Assembly (NCBI GenBank): GCA_023427825.1
Contig: JAEZAI010000017.1
Coordinates: 1 to 15,218, forward strand
Origin: Actinomycetes bacterium
GTDB taxonomy: Bacteria > Actinomycetota > Acidimicrobiia > Acidimicrobiales > Microtrichaceae
DNA: 15,218 nucleotides
Direction of reading: 5' to 3'
Both the position numbers and the translations under genes were made by a program. Shown piece by piece: positions 1-7,549 of the stretch. The notes under the pieces were generated by a model. That model had not been told where the DNA came from and searched no databases. It saw only the letters and a list, made by a program, of their open reading frames with translations. The first letter of the stretch is position 1. The number at the start of each line of letters is the position of its first letter.

Positions 1-542
<542 letters not shown>

Positions 543-557
<15 letters not shown>

Positions 558-1238
558 CTCGTCCTCGAGCTCGTCGATGCCGCCGACCAGGCCGCGGTCC
601 GCCAGGACCTGCCAGACCACCAGGGCGACCACCGCGGCGATCGAGCCCCACAGCAACCAGGTCTGGTAGCGGTCGACGATGTCGAGCACGTCCTCGATCT
701 GGTCCTCGAAGAGCAGACCGATCCAGCGCATGAGCAGGACGCGGCCGATCGTGCCCACCACGTTCAGGACGACGAACCGCTTGATCGGGTACCGGACCAC
801 GCCGGCGACGAGGCACACCAGGTTGTTGGGTGCCACGACGACCAGCACGTTGAGGACCTTGTGCACCAGGCGCGGGTCGCCGTCGGCGTAGTCGAGGAGC
901 TGGCCCGCGCCGGGGAACGTGCGCCGGGCCCAGTGCAGTGCCCGGTCGCCGTACAGCCACCCCATGGCGAAGAAGATGGGGTCGGGCGCCAGCAGCCGCA
1001 CGGTGGCGACGACCAGCATGGGCACGAACTCCAGGCTGACCGACGTGACCAGCAGGTACTTGTTGGACGAGTTGAGCGCGAGCAGCCCGAGCGGCCGGTC
1101 CTCGACCCAGCTCGCCCACACCATGTTCCCCAGGTTCGAGGCGATGACCAGCGCCACGATGCTCGCGGTGAGCGTGGGCAGGAGCCACCTGGGGTGCGTC
1201 TGGTGGTCGGGGGGAAGTGCGGGGGCGGCGTCGGACAT
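543..1238 (-). CDS. Small polytopic membrane protein, DedA/VTT-like
   Basis: The 231-residue product has hydrophobic segments at about residues 19-37, 70-90, 128-150, 156-176 and 192-211, and ends in a strongly acidic tail (EDELGDD). The segment around 136-190, with PNNLVCLVAGVVRYP followed by a basic-Phe, Gly-x-x-Gly and hydrophobic helix pattern, resembles the C-terminal half of DedA/VTT proteins. These are inner-membrane proteins linked to lipid scrambling and membrane homeostasis. The N-terminal half does not show a DedA signature that I can recognise, so the family call is tentative. The ATG at 1238 was chosen because hydrophobic, codon-like sequence begins shortly after it, and the open frame upstream runs through the divergent intergenic region. 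No strong ribosome site is visible. It is transcribed away from the acyl-CoA ligase gene. Confidence 0.75.
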
Positions 1239-1265
1239 GGCGGGCTCTGGGGGCGTGCACACCGG

Positions 1266-1316
1266 TCCGGCGCGCCGGAGGCCCGCCCGTGCTCGACGTC
1301 GGGTCCGGCCCGTCGT
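1266..1316. promoter_or_regulatory. Two dyad symmetries in the divergent intergenic region (candidate operators)
   Basis: The 187-bp gap between the DedA-like gene and the acyl-CoA ligase holds a perfect 14-nt palindrome, TCCGGCGCGCCGGA (1266-1279). A second inverted repeat pairs ACGTCGGG (1296-1303) with CCCGTCGT (1309-1316), with one mismatch and a 5-nt centre. Both sit where a repressor of either divergent gene could bind. The regulator is unknown and GC richness raises the chance background. Confidence 0.3.
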
Positions 1317-1333
1317 GCTCGCTGCGGTCGGCC

Positions 1334-1339
1334 TACGCT
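1334..1339 (+). promoter_or_regulatory. Weak -10 candidate for the acyl-CoA ligase gene
   Basis: TACGCT fits the actinobacterial TANNNT -10 pattern and would give a leader of about 80 nt before the GTG at 1426. No good -35 is visible 16-18 bp upstream, so support is weak. Confidence 0.22.
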
Positions 1340-1414
1340 CGACCCTACAGGTGGCGGCTCCCGGGAAGGGACCGACCCATCCGACAGCGCCGGACGATCG
1401 GCCGGCCCGACACC

Positions 1415-1421
1415 AAGGGGG
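1415..1421 (+). promoter_or_regulatory. Ribosome binding site selecting the GTG start at 1426
   Basis: AAGGGGG ends 4 nt before GTG 1426, a good spacing, and 16 nt before the in-frame ATG at 1438. A weaker AGGG (1430-1433) precedes the ATG. The GTG start adds V-Q-G-T to the protein, which agrees with the usual N-terminus of related ligases as I remember them. Confidence 0.55.
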
Positions 1422-1425
1422 AACC

Positions 1426-3057
1426 GTGCAGGGCACCATGCAGGACCGTCCGCTGACGCTGAACCACATCTTCGAGCGCGCCGAGCGCCTGGCGCCGACC
1501 AAGGAGGTGGTGACCGCAACGGCGGACGGCATGGAGCGCACCACGTACGCGGAGTGGGCCGCCCGGACCCGCCGGCTCGCCGGTGCGCTCGAGGCCCTCG
1601 GCATCTCGGCCGATGGCCGGGTGGCCACGTTCGCCTGGAACACCGCCCGGCACCTCGAGCTGTACTTCGGCGCGCCGTGCTCGGGCCGCGTGCTGCACAC
1701 GCTCAACATCCGGCTCTTCCCCGAGCAGGTCACCTACATCGTCAACCACGCCGAGGACGAGGTGATCTTCGTCGACCGGTCGTTGCTCGGGCTGCTCGGT
1801 CCGCTGCTGCCCACGTTCGAGACCGTGCGCCACCTGGTGGTCATGGAGGACGGGGGCCAGGGACCCGATCCCGAGGGCTGGGAGCTGCTCGACTACGAGT
1901 CGCTGATCGCCGAGGCCACGCCCGCCGAGTTCACCGTCGACGACGAGTGGCGCGCCGCGTCCATGTGCTACACGTCGGGCACGACGGGCAACCCCAAGGG
2001 CGTCGTGTACACGCACCGCTCCACGTTCCTGCACACGATGGGCGTGATGCTGGCGGACTCGGTCGGCGTCCGGGAGTCCGACGTGGTGCTCCCGGTGGTG
2101 CCCATGTTCCACGCCAACGCGTGGGGCCTGGCCCACGCCGGGGTGGCGTCGGGCGCCAAGCTCGTCATGCCGGGCCCGAACATGGTCCCTGCCAAGCTCG
2201 CCGAGATGATCGAGTCCGAGTCGGTCACGCTCGCCGCCGGCGTGCCCACCATCTGGATGGGCGTGCTCCCCGAGCTGGCGGGCCGGGACACGTCGTCGCT
2301 GCGGGCCATCCCGTGCGGCGGCTCCGCCGTGCCCAGGGCGCTGTCCGAGGCCTACCGCGCCCAGATCGGCCTGCCGATCCTGCAGGCGTGGGGCATGACC
2401 GAGACCAGCCCGGTCGCGTCGGTGGCCACCATCACCTCGTCGCTGTCCGGACTGCCCGAGGAGGAGCTCGCGGACGTGCGGTCGTCACAGGGGCGGGCGC
2501 TCCTCGGCGGGGACCTGAGGATCGCCGACCAGGCCACCGGTGAGGTCCTCCCGGGGGACGGGGTGAGCCGGGGCGAGCTCCAGGCGGCGGGCCCGTGGAT
2601 CGCCGCCGGGTACTACGACGACCCCCGGTCGCCCGAGTCGTTCACCGAGGACGGCTGGCTCAAGACCGGGGACGTGGCCGTGATCACGCCCGAGGGCTAC
2701 GTGCGCATCGTCGACCGCACGAAGGACGTGGTGAAGTCGGGCGGCGAGTGGATCAGCTCGGTGGAGCTCGAGAACGAGATCATGGCGCATCCCAAGGTCG
2801 CCGAGGCCGCCGTCATCGGACTGCCGCACCCGAAGTGGGCCGAGCGCCCGCTGGCCTGCGTGGTCGTCAAGCCGGGCGAGGAGCTGACCAAGGAGGAGGT
2901 CGTCGAGTTCCTCGACGGTCGCGTCGCCAAGTGGTGGCTCCCCGACGACGTCGTGTTCATCGACGAGGTGCCCAAGACCAGCGTCGGCAAGTTCTCCAAG
3001 AAGGACCTGCGCGACAAGTTCGCCCACCACACGCTGCCGACCGCGGACGAGTCCTGA
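1426..3057 (+). CDS. Fatty-acid (medium/long-chain) acyl-CoA ligase, AMP-forming
   Basis: The 543-residue product is an ANL-superfamily adenylate-forming enzyme that activates a carboxylic acid with ATP and transfers it to CoA, probably at the membrane or in the cytoplasm. All core motifs are present: the P-loop-like [11 protein letters not shown] (182-192), WGMTET (322-327), GWLKTGD ending at Asp416, [12 protein letters not shown] (431-442), and the C-terminal [14 protein letters not shown] with catalytic Lys522. Overall length and the opening [18 protein letters not shown] resemble AlkK-like fatty-acid ligases rather than short acetyl-CoA synthetases. Chain length and substrate cannot be read from the sequence. 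The start is GTG by ribosome-site spacing; ATG 1438 is the alternative. The nuclease-fold gene follows after 39 bp and may be co-transcribed. Confidence 0.92.
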   Translation: MQGTMQDRPLTLNHIFERAERLAPTKEVVTATADGMERTTYAEWAARTRRLAGALEALGISADGRVATFAWNTARHLELYFGAPCSGRVLHTLNIRLFPEQVTYIVNHAEDEVIFVDRSLLGLLGPLLPTFETVRHLVVMEDGGQGPDPEGWELLDYESLIAEATPAEFTVDDEWRAASMCYTSGTTGNPKGVVYTHRSTFLHTMGVMLADSVGVRESDVVLPVVPMFHANAWGLAHAGVASGAKLVMPGPNMVPAKLAEMIESESVTLAAGVPTIWMGVLPELAGRDTSSLRAIPCGGSAVPRALSEAYRAQIGLPILQAWGMTETSPVASVATITSSLSGLPEEELADVRSSQGRALLGGDLRIADQATGEVLPGDGVSRGELQAAGPWIAAGYYDDPRSPESFTEDGWLKTGDVAVITPEGYVRIVDRTKDVVKSGGEWISSVELENEIMAHPKVAEAAVIGLPHPKWAERPLACVVVKPGEELTKEEVVEFLDGRVAKWWLPDDVVFIDEVPKTSVGKFSKKDLRDKFAHHTLPTADES

Positions 3058-3096
3058 TCGCCCGTCCGGACCGCCACGCGAGGGTCTGATCCGCGC

Positions 3097-3906
3097 GTGC
3101 GTTGGATGACGTGGAACCTGTGGTCCGTCGGGCCGGCCTGGCTCGACCGGCTCGACGCGGCCCGCGCGGTGGTGGCCCGAGCCGCGCCCGACGTGGTGTG
3201 CCTCCAGGAGGTCCGCTGCGGCGGCGGAGTCGACGCGGCGGACGTGCTCGCACGGGCGGCCGGGTTGGCAGTGGTGCGCTCGGCGCCGGTCGGCTCGGTG
3301 TGGTGGAGCGACCGCGTCGGTTCGCCGATCACGGTGGAGAACGTGATCCTGTCCCGGTGGCCGGCGAGCGACGTCCACCTCGACGAGCTGCCCCGGGCGC
3401 CGGACGCCCGCGACGTCCGCACGGCGCTGCAGGCCCGGATCGACGCTCCCGACGGCGCACTGCGCGTCGTGTCCACGCAGCTCACGTCGTCGCCGCTCGA
3501 CTCCGCCTGCAGAGTGGAGCAGGTCCGGGCGATCGCCACGTCGCTCGCGGCGCGCCACCGCCCCGACGAGACGCCGCTCGTGGCCGGCGACATGAACGCA
3601 GAACCGGACTCCGACGAGGTCCGGCTCCTCTGCGGCCACAAGACGGCGCCCGCGGCGGACGGGGTGGTGCTGATGGACCTCTGGCGTTACTCCGACGGGA
3701 CCGATCCGGGCTGGACCTGGGACCGCGCCAACCCGCACGTCCTCGCCACGCGCGAGCCGTCGTGCCGGATCGACCTGCTGCTCGCGGGGCCCACCCCCGA
3801 GTGGCGCCTGCCCGAGGTCGAGGGGATCGAGCGGGTGGGGCACGTGACCGAGGGCGGCACCTGGCCGTCGGACCACGCAGGGGTCGTCGCCGCCCTCCGC
3901 CTCTGA
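3097..3906 (+). CDS. Endonuclease/exonuclease/phosphatase (EEP) family hydrolase
   Basis: The 269-residue product shows the full catalytic set of the DNase I-like EEP fold: MTWNLW with Asn7, VVCLQEV with the metal ligand Glu38, GDMNAEPDSDE with Asp165 and Asn167, CRIDLLL with Asp226, and WPSDHAG with the Asp259-His260 pair. Members cleave phosphodiester or phosphomonoester bonds in DNA, inositol phosphates, sphingolipids or other substrates, so the substrate stays open. There is no signal peptide, which suggests a cytoplasmic enzyme. The GTG at 3097 is preferred because GAGGG (3080-3084) lies 12 nt upstream; ATG 3106 would be too far and would cut into the first motif strand. It lies 39 bp after the acyl-CoA ligase on the same strand and so may share its transcript. 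Confidence 0.88.
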   Translation: MRWMTWNLWSVGPAWLDRLDAARAVVARAAPDVVCLQEVRCGGGVDAADVLARAAGLAVVRSAPVGSVWWSDRVGSPITVENVILSRWPASDVHLDELPRAPDARDVRTALQARIDAPDGALRVVSTQLTSSPLDSACRVEQVRAIATSLAARHRPDETPLVAGDMNAEPDSDEVRLLCGHKTAPAADGVVLMDLWRYSDGTDPGWTWDRANPHVLATREPSCRIDLLLAGPTPEWRLPEVEGIERVGHVTEGGTWPSDHAGVVAALRL

Positions 3907-3929
3907 GGCCGGGGGCCCTCCGCCGCCGG

Positions 3930-3953
3930 ACCCGGCGCATGCTCGGGCCGGGT
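3930..3953. terminator. Candidate hairpin after the EEP gene
   Basis: ACCCGGC (3930-3936) pairs perfectly with GCCGGGT (3947-3953) over a 10-nt loop, 23 bp after the EEP stop codon. It has no T-tract. Its position between a gene end and the promoter-like site of the next gene fits a terminator. The rest of the 130-bp gap shows nothing else clear. Confidence 0.35.
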
Positions 3954-4022
3954 GGCGCCCTCCGGGCTCGGAACGGTCTGGAAGGCCGGTCGCCCGGAAT
4001 GGTCGATGGCCCAGGCCGGTCC

Positions 4023-4028
4023 TAACGT
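4023..4028 (+). promoter_or_regulatory. -10 element of a probable leaderless promoter for the SURF1 gene
   Basis: TAACGT fits TANNNT and ends 8 nt before the ATG at 4037, so transcription would start at or near the A of the start codon. There is no good ribosome site, which agrees with a leaderless mRNA. The -35 region (TGGTCG at 4000-4005) is weak. Confidence 0.45.
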
Positions 4029-4036
4029 CCGGAGCG

Positions 4037-4894
4037 ATGTACGACTTCCTGCGCCGACCGGCGTGGATCGTGAGCCACGTGCTGGTCGCGCTCGCCGTCG
4101 TGGCGATGATCGGACTCGGCTTCTGGCAGCGACAGCGCTGGATCGACGAGCGGGACAAGTCCGACGCGCTCGAGCAGCAGGCGGCCAGCAACCCGGTGCC
4201 GCTCGACGACGTCCTGACCGACGCGGGCGTCACCGACTCCACATCGCCCGCGGCGGTCCCCGAGTCGGTGGAGTTCCGTCGCGTCGAGGTGACGGGGACC
4301 TACGACGCCGCGCACGAGGTCCTCGTCCGCAACCGGAGCCAGGGCGGCGCCCCCGGCGCGTGGGTGCTGACCCCCTTGGTGCAGGACGACGGCACCGCCG
4401 TCGCCGTGGTGCGGGGCTGGGTGCCGCTCGACGTGGATCCGCCGGCGCCGCCGTTCCCGGGCTCGGAACCGCCGGCTGGCGAGGTGACGGTCACCGGGCT
4501 GGTCCAGCGGAGCCAGCAGCAGGGCACCTTCGGCGGCACCGATCCCGAGTCCGGCACGCTGCGCACCCTGGCCCGGGTGGACGTCCCGCGCCTGGACCAG
4601 CAGGTCGACGCCGCGTTCGAGCCCGTCTACGTGGTCCTCGACGGCCAGACGCCGCCCCAGCCCGCGGCGGCGAACGGGCTGCCCGAGCCGGTGAAGATCG
4701 AGGTGCCCACGCCCGAGACGAACTTCTCGTACATGATCCAGTGGTGGATCTTCGCCACGATCGCGATCGTCGGGTACCCGCTCGTCCTGCGCCGCGTGGC
4801 CCGCAACCGGGCCCGGGGGGACCAGACGCCCGACGACCCCGAGGCACCGGCGCCCAGCCCGGCCGGTGCAGGTGACGTCGCCGACCGTGCCTGA
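4037..4894 (+). CDS. SURF1 family cytochrome c oxidase assembly protein
   Basis: SURF1 proteins help insert haem into subunit I of haem-copper oxidases and sit in the cytoplasmic membrane. The 285-residue product has the family layout: an N-terminal membrane helix at about residues 11-30 ending in GFWQRQRW, a large extracytoplasmic domain, and a C-terminal helix at about 235-256 after YMIQWW. Family motifs include EFRRVEVTGTYD, VRNRSQGGAPGAWVLTPL (RNR at 98-100) and VVRGWVP (126-130). After the last helix comes a basic then acidic and proline-rich tail. ATG 4037 opens just before the first helix. No oxidase structural genes are in the window. The 3' end overlaps the longest reading of the following TetR gene, suggesting co-transcription. 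Confidence 0.9.
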   Translation: MYDFLRRPAWIVSHVLVALAVVAMIGLGFWQRQRWIDERDKSDALEQQAASNPVPLDDVLTDAGVTDSTSPAAVPESVEFRRVEVTGTYDAAHEVLVRNRSQGGAPGAWVLTPLVQDDGTAVAVVRGWVPLDVDPPAPPFPGSEPPAGEVTVTGLVQRSQQQGTFGGTDPESGTLRTLARVDVPRLDQQVDAAFEPVYVVLDGQTPPQPAAANGLPEPVKIEVPTPETNFSYMIQWWIFATIAIVGYPLVLRRVARNRARGDQTPDDPEAPAPSPAGAGDVADRA

Positions 4895-5504
4895 GGAACC
4901 GGCCGCCGGGGGAGGGGGCCAGGCCGACGTCCGGGAGCGCATCATGGCCGCGGCCATCCGCTGCGTGGAGCGCGACGGCGTGCGCAACGTGTCCATGGAG
5001 GCGGTGGCCGCCGAGGCCGACCTGTCCCGGACCACCCTGTACCGCCACTTCCCGGGCGGCCGCAGCCAGCTCGTGTCGGAGACCGCCACGTGGGAGGTCG
5101 GTCGCTTCTGGCGCCGTCTGGCGCTGGCCGTGAACGACCTGCCGACCATGGAGGAACGCCTGGTCGCGGGGCTGGTGATCGGCGCCAAGCTGATCCGCCG
5201 CAGCACGATCATGGCGAACCTGCTCGAACCCGAGATGGACGAGCTGGTCAGCGCCCTGCAGCCGAGCGAGACGATCGTCCACCAGGTCATCCGCGACTAC
5301 CTGGCGGAGCTGCTGGAGGCCGAGGGCGAGGCGGGCCGCCTGCGGCCGGGCGTCGACGTCCGGGAGGCCTCGGACTACCTCACCCGCATGATCCTGTCGT
5401 ACATGGGCAGCCCCGCCGGCTGGGACCTGACCGACCGGGAGCAGACCCGGCACCTGGTCCGCACGGAGTTCCTGGGCGGCATCGTCGTCGCCCCGCCCGC
5501 CTGA
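4866..5504 (+). CDS. TetR/AcrR family transcriptional regulator (first of two)
   Basis: The 212-residue product has an N-terminal TetR helix-turn-helix, VRERIMAAAIRCVERDGVRNV followed by SMEAVAAEADLSRTTLYRHF at about residues 43-62, then a divergent all-helical ligand-binding and dimer domain. The recognition helix is followed by FPGGR, where many TetR proteins have a shorter turn, and the second TetR gene shares this feature. The start is uncertain: GTG 4866, 4872 and 4887 are all in frame before the HTH, and none has a clear ribosome site. I keep the longest, which overlaps the SURF1 gene by 29 nt; GTG 4887 would cut this to 8 nt. The ligand and targets are unknown. Targets could include the neighbouring diiron gene. 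Confidence 0.88.
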   Translation: MQVTSPTVPEEPAAGGGGQADVRERIMAAAIRCVERDGVRNVSMEAVAAEADLSRTTLYRHFPGGRSQLVSETATWEVGRFWRRLALAVNDLPTMEERLVAGLVIGAKLIRRSTIMANLLEPEMDELVSALQPSETIVHQVIRDYLAELLEAEGEAGRLRPGVDVREASDYLTRMILSYMGSPAGWDLTDREQTRHLVRTEFLGGIVVAPPA

Positions 5505-5560
5505 GACCGGTGCGACGCATGTCACGCGGGCGGCGAGTAGCGATGAGACAGATCCGGTCT
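5504..5560. promoter_or_regulatory. Inverted repeats upstream of the second TetR gene (candidate operator)
   Basis: AGACCGG (5504-5510) is mirrored by CCGGTCT (5554-5560). A closer partial dyad, AGAC (5546-5549) with GTCT (5557-5560), lies directly before the -10 element at 5561. A TetR dimer binding there would block the promoter. Both dyads are short, so this is a suggestion only. Confidence 0.25.
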
Positions 5561-5566
5561 TAGTGT
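5561..5566 (+). promoter_or_regulatory. -10 element of a probable leaderless promoter for the second TetR gene
   Basis: TAGTGT matches TANNNT and ends 7 nt before the ATG at 5574, so the transcript would begin at or next to the start codon. No ribosome site precedes the ATG. A clear -35 is lacking. Confidence 0.45.
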
Positions 5567-5573
5567 TCCACCC

Positions 5574-6251
5574 ATGACGTCGGTGGCCGGGGGGCCCGGG
5601 GCACGCAGCACCACAGGTGCGGCCGGTCGGGACGTCGTCGCGGCCCAGCGGGCCCGCATCATCGAGCTGGCCACGGCCGTCGTGCCCGGCAGCTCCGAGG
5701 AGCGGGTCGTCGCGGCCCTGTTCGAGTGCATCGGCCGCTGGGGGCTGGCCAAGACCACCGTCGAGGACGTCGCCCGGACCGCCGGCATCTCACGCGCCAC
5801 CGTCTACCGCCTGTTCCCCGGCGGCAAGAACGCCATCCTCCACGTCGCGCTCGCCACCGAGGTCACCCGCCTGGTCGCCGACCTGCGCGAGGAGCTCGAT
5901 TCGCTCGACGACCTCGAGTCGTGCGTGGCTCGGGCGATCAGCGTGGCCGTCAACCGACTGCGCGACCACCGGGCGCTCGGCTACGTCCGCGAGCACGAGT
6001 GGGAGACCGTCGAGTCCTTCCTGGCCTTCGACCGCCTCGACTCGCTGTTCCTGCTCGCCGGCGCCGCCTTCGGGCCCTCCCTGCTGCGGTTCCTGCCGCC
6101 CGAGCGGGCCAGCCACGTGGCCATGTGGGCCGCCCGCATCGTCGTGTCGTACCTGCTGACCCCGTCCGACGAGATCGATCCCGGTGACGAGGCGACCGCA
6201 CGTCGCCTGGTCGCCACCTACCTGCTGCCCGGCCTCGGTCGGGCGGCGTGA
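5574..6251 (+). CDS. TetR/AcrR family transcriptional regulator (second of two)
   Basis: The 225-residue product has an N-terminal extension of about 40 residues, then a TetR DNA-binding domain with the HTH TTVEDVARTAGISRATVYRL at about residues 61-80, followed by FPGGKNAILHVAL. The C-terminal helical domain is the usual site for ligand and dimer contacts and has no recognisable ligand signature. It shares the FPGG turn after the recognition helix with the TetR just upstream, so the two may be ancient paralogues, but the C-terminal halves look unlike each other. The ATG at 5574 fits a leaderless start. The diiron protein gene begins 54 bp downstream on the same strand, making it the most likely co-transcribed partner or target. 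Confidence 0.88.
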   Translation: MTSVAGGPGARSTTGAAGRDVVAAQRARIIELATAVVPGSSEERVVAALFECIGRWGLAKTTVEDVARTAGISRATVYRLFPGGKNAILHVALATEVTRLVADLREELDSLDDLESCVARAISVAVNRLRDHRALGYVREHEWETVESFLAFDRLDSLFLLAGAAFGPSLLRFLPPERASHVAMWAARIVVSYLLTPSDEIDPGDEATARRLVATYLLPGLGRAA

Positions 6252-6305
6252 CCAGCGTCCACGCGGCGCCGAACCCCCATTCGCAACGAGCACAGGAGCA
6301 CCCAC

Positions 6306-7433
6306 ATGAGCACCAACGAGGAGCTGATCGGCCGGGCCGACGTCGACGACCTGGAGGCGATCCTGGCCGTGACCAACACCGACCGTGACGAGGTGATCTC
6401 GGCGGTCCGCCAGAACTCCGAGGCGATCTTCACGTGGGACTACGAGAAGGGCGCCCGGCCGGCGCTGGACAAGCTCTACGAGAAGGCCAAGGTCTCCATG
6501 TGGAACGGCGAGACCGACCTCCCGTGGGACACCGAGGTGGACCAGGAGTCGATCGTCATCGCCAACGCCGAGCAGAACGGCGCCCAGGGCCTGGGCCTGG
6601 CCGACTTCGACGTCGCCGGCACGCCGTTCGAGCACTGGACCGAGGACCAGTGGATGCGGCTCGGGATCGAGAGCCAGAACTGGACGCTCAGCCAGTTCAT
6701 GCACGGTGAGCAGGGTGCGCTCATCTGCACCGCCAAGATCGTCGAGACCGTCCCGTGGATCGACGCCAAGTACTACGCGTCCACGCAGGTCATGGACGAG
6801 GCCCGCCATGTGGAGGTCTTCGCCAAGTACCTCGACACCAAGCTGAGCGGCCACTACCCGGTGAACGCCCACCTCAAGATGCTGCTCGACGACATCGTCA
6901 CCGACAGCCGGTGGGACATGACCTACCTGGGCATGCAGGTGATGGTGGAGGGCCTGGCGCTCGCGGCGTTCGGCTTCATGCACCAGATGTCGACCGAGCC
7001 CCTGCTCAAGCAGCTGCTCCGCTACGTGATGAGCGACGAGGCCCGCCACGTGGCCTTCGGAGTGCTGTCGCTGCAGGAGTACTACCAGGGCCTGTCCGAC
7101 GCCGAGATCTTCGAGCGCCAGCAGTTCGCCTTCGAGGCCGCCGTGCGCATGCGTGACCGCTTCCTGCAGCAGGAGGTCTGGGAGCGGATGGACGTGCCGG
7201 TCAAGGAGGCGATCGAGCTCGTCATGCGGACGCCGACCCGGCAGATGTTCCAGATGATGCTGTTCTCGAAGATCGTGCCGAACTGCAAGAAGCTCGGCCT
7301 GCTCGACCGCAACGACGCCTGGCTGCGCCGCCGCTTCGAGGAGATCGGCGTCATCCAGTTCGAGGACTGGGTGGACACCGGCGAGGAGTACGAGTCGTTC
7401 GCCCTCACCGACGCCGACCAGCGCACCGCCTGA
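6306..7433 (+). CDS. Ferritin-like diiron-carboxylate protein (putative oxygenase/oxidase)
   Basis: The 375-residue soluble product carries a complete ferritin/ribonucleotide-reductase-R2-like metal site: Glu135 (HGEQGAL), Glu165-x-x-His168 (DEARHVEVF), Glu215 (MVEGLAL) and Glu245-x-x-His248 (DEARHVAFG). This spacing on four helices is what binds a dinuclear iron or manganese centre. The long N-terminal part, with WNGETDLPWDTEVDQ, is characteristic of an actinobacterial group with no function that I know. Length differs from classic ferritins (about 170 residues) and the sequence lacks radical-site features I would need to call it R2. The start is clear: AGGAG (6294-6298) lies 7 nt before ATG 6306. 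It follows two TetR regulators. Oxygen-dependent chemistry on a lipid or other substrate is an inference from the metal site only. Confidence 0.85.
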   Translation: MSTNEELIGRADVDDLEAILAVTNTDRDEVISAVRQNSEAIFTWDYEKGARPALDKLYEKAKVSMWNGETDLPWDTEVDQESIVIANAEQNGAQGLGLADFDVAGTPFEHWTEDQWMRLGIESQNWTLSQFMHGEQGALICTAKIVETVPWIDAKYYASTQVMDEARHVEVFAKYLDTKLSGHYPVNAHLKMLLDDIVTDSRWDMTYLGMQVMVEGLALAAFGFMHQMSTEPLLKQLLRYVMSDEARHVAFGVLSLQEYYQGLSDAEIFERQQFAFEAAVRMRDRFLQQEVWERMDVPVKEAIELVMRTPTRQMFQMMLFSKIVPNCKKLGLLDRNDAWLRRRFEEIGVIQFEDWVDTGEEYESFALTDADQRTA

Positions 7434-7501
7434 GCGGCGGGGAGCGGGGAGCCCGCCTGAGCGGCGGGGAGCGGGGAGCCCGCCTGAGCGGCGGGGAGCG
7501 G
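7431..7501 (+). repeat. 27-bp tandem repeat starting at the stop codon of the diiron gene (2.6 copies)
   Basis: Two identical 27-nt units (7431-7457 and 7458-7484) and a 17-nt third part (7485-7501) run head to tail. Each unit opens with TGAGCGGCGGGGAGCGGGG and closes with AGCCCGCC. Because 27 is a multiple of three, each unit puts a TGA in the same frame as the gene's own stop (7431, 7458, 7485). At each junction CCCGCC-TGAGC-GGCGGG forms a 6-bp stem with a 5-nt loop (7452-7468, 7479-7495). The plus strand also carries five GGGG runs. A diverged relative lies at 12620-12676. Confidence 0.9.
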
Positions 7502-7517
7502 CACGTCCACGACGTGC
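7501..7517. terminator. Perfect 7-bp hairpin with triloop
   Basis: GCACGTC (7501-7507) pairs with GACGTGC (7511-7517) around the loop CAC. It sits directly between the repeat array and the larger hairpin that follows, in the gap between two convergent genes, and probably adds to termination there. Confidence 0.4.
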
Positions 7518-7518
7518 G

Positions 7519-7549
7519 TGAGCGGGATCGGCGTGGCCGGTCCCGCTCA
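7519..7549. terminator. 14-bp bidirectional terminator hairpin between convergent genes
   Basis: TGAGCGGGATCGGC (7519-7532) pairs with GCCGGTCCCGCTCA (7536-7549) around a GTG triloop, with a single G-T wobble. The right arm contains the stop codon of the minus-strand glycosyltransferase gene (7547-7549). This is the strongest hairpin I see in the window. A bidirectional terminator is the natural reading because both flanking genes run into it. No T-tract follows on either strand. Confidence 0.65.

Noticed and set aside
919..1425. Upstream extension of the acyl-CoA ligase frame
   Set aside because: It is antisense to the DedA-like gene and passes through the divergent promoter region. GTG 1426 with AAGGGGG fits the family N-terminus.
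1239..1733. Upstream extension of the DedA-like frame on the minus strand
   Set aside because: It is antisense to the start of the acyl-CoA ligase and is Arg/Ser/Pro-rich without structure. The membrane protein begins sensibly at 1238.
6306..7433. Naming the diiron protein as ribonucleotide reductase R2 or as AurF
   Set aside because: The Glu/His ligand set fits the superfamily, but there is no partner R1 gene, no radical-site pattern I can defend, and the overall sequence does not read as either family.
7431..7501. The tandem repeat as a CRISPR array
   Set aside because: Units are contiguous with no unique spacers between them, and there are no cas genes.
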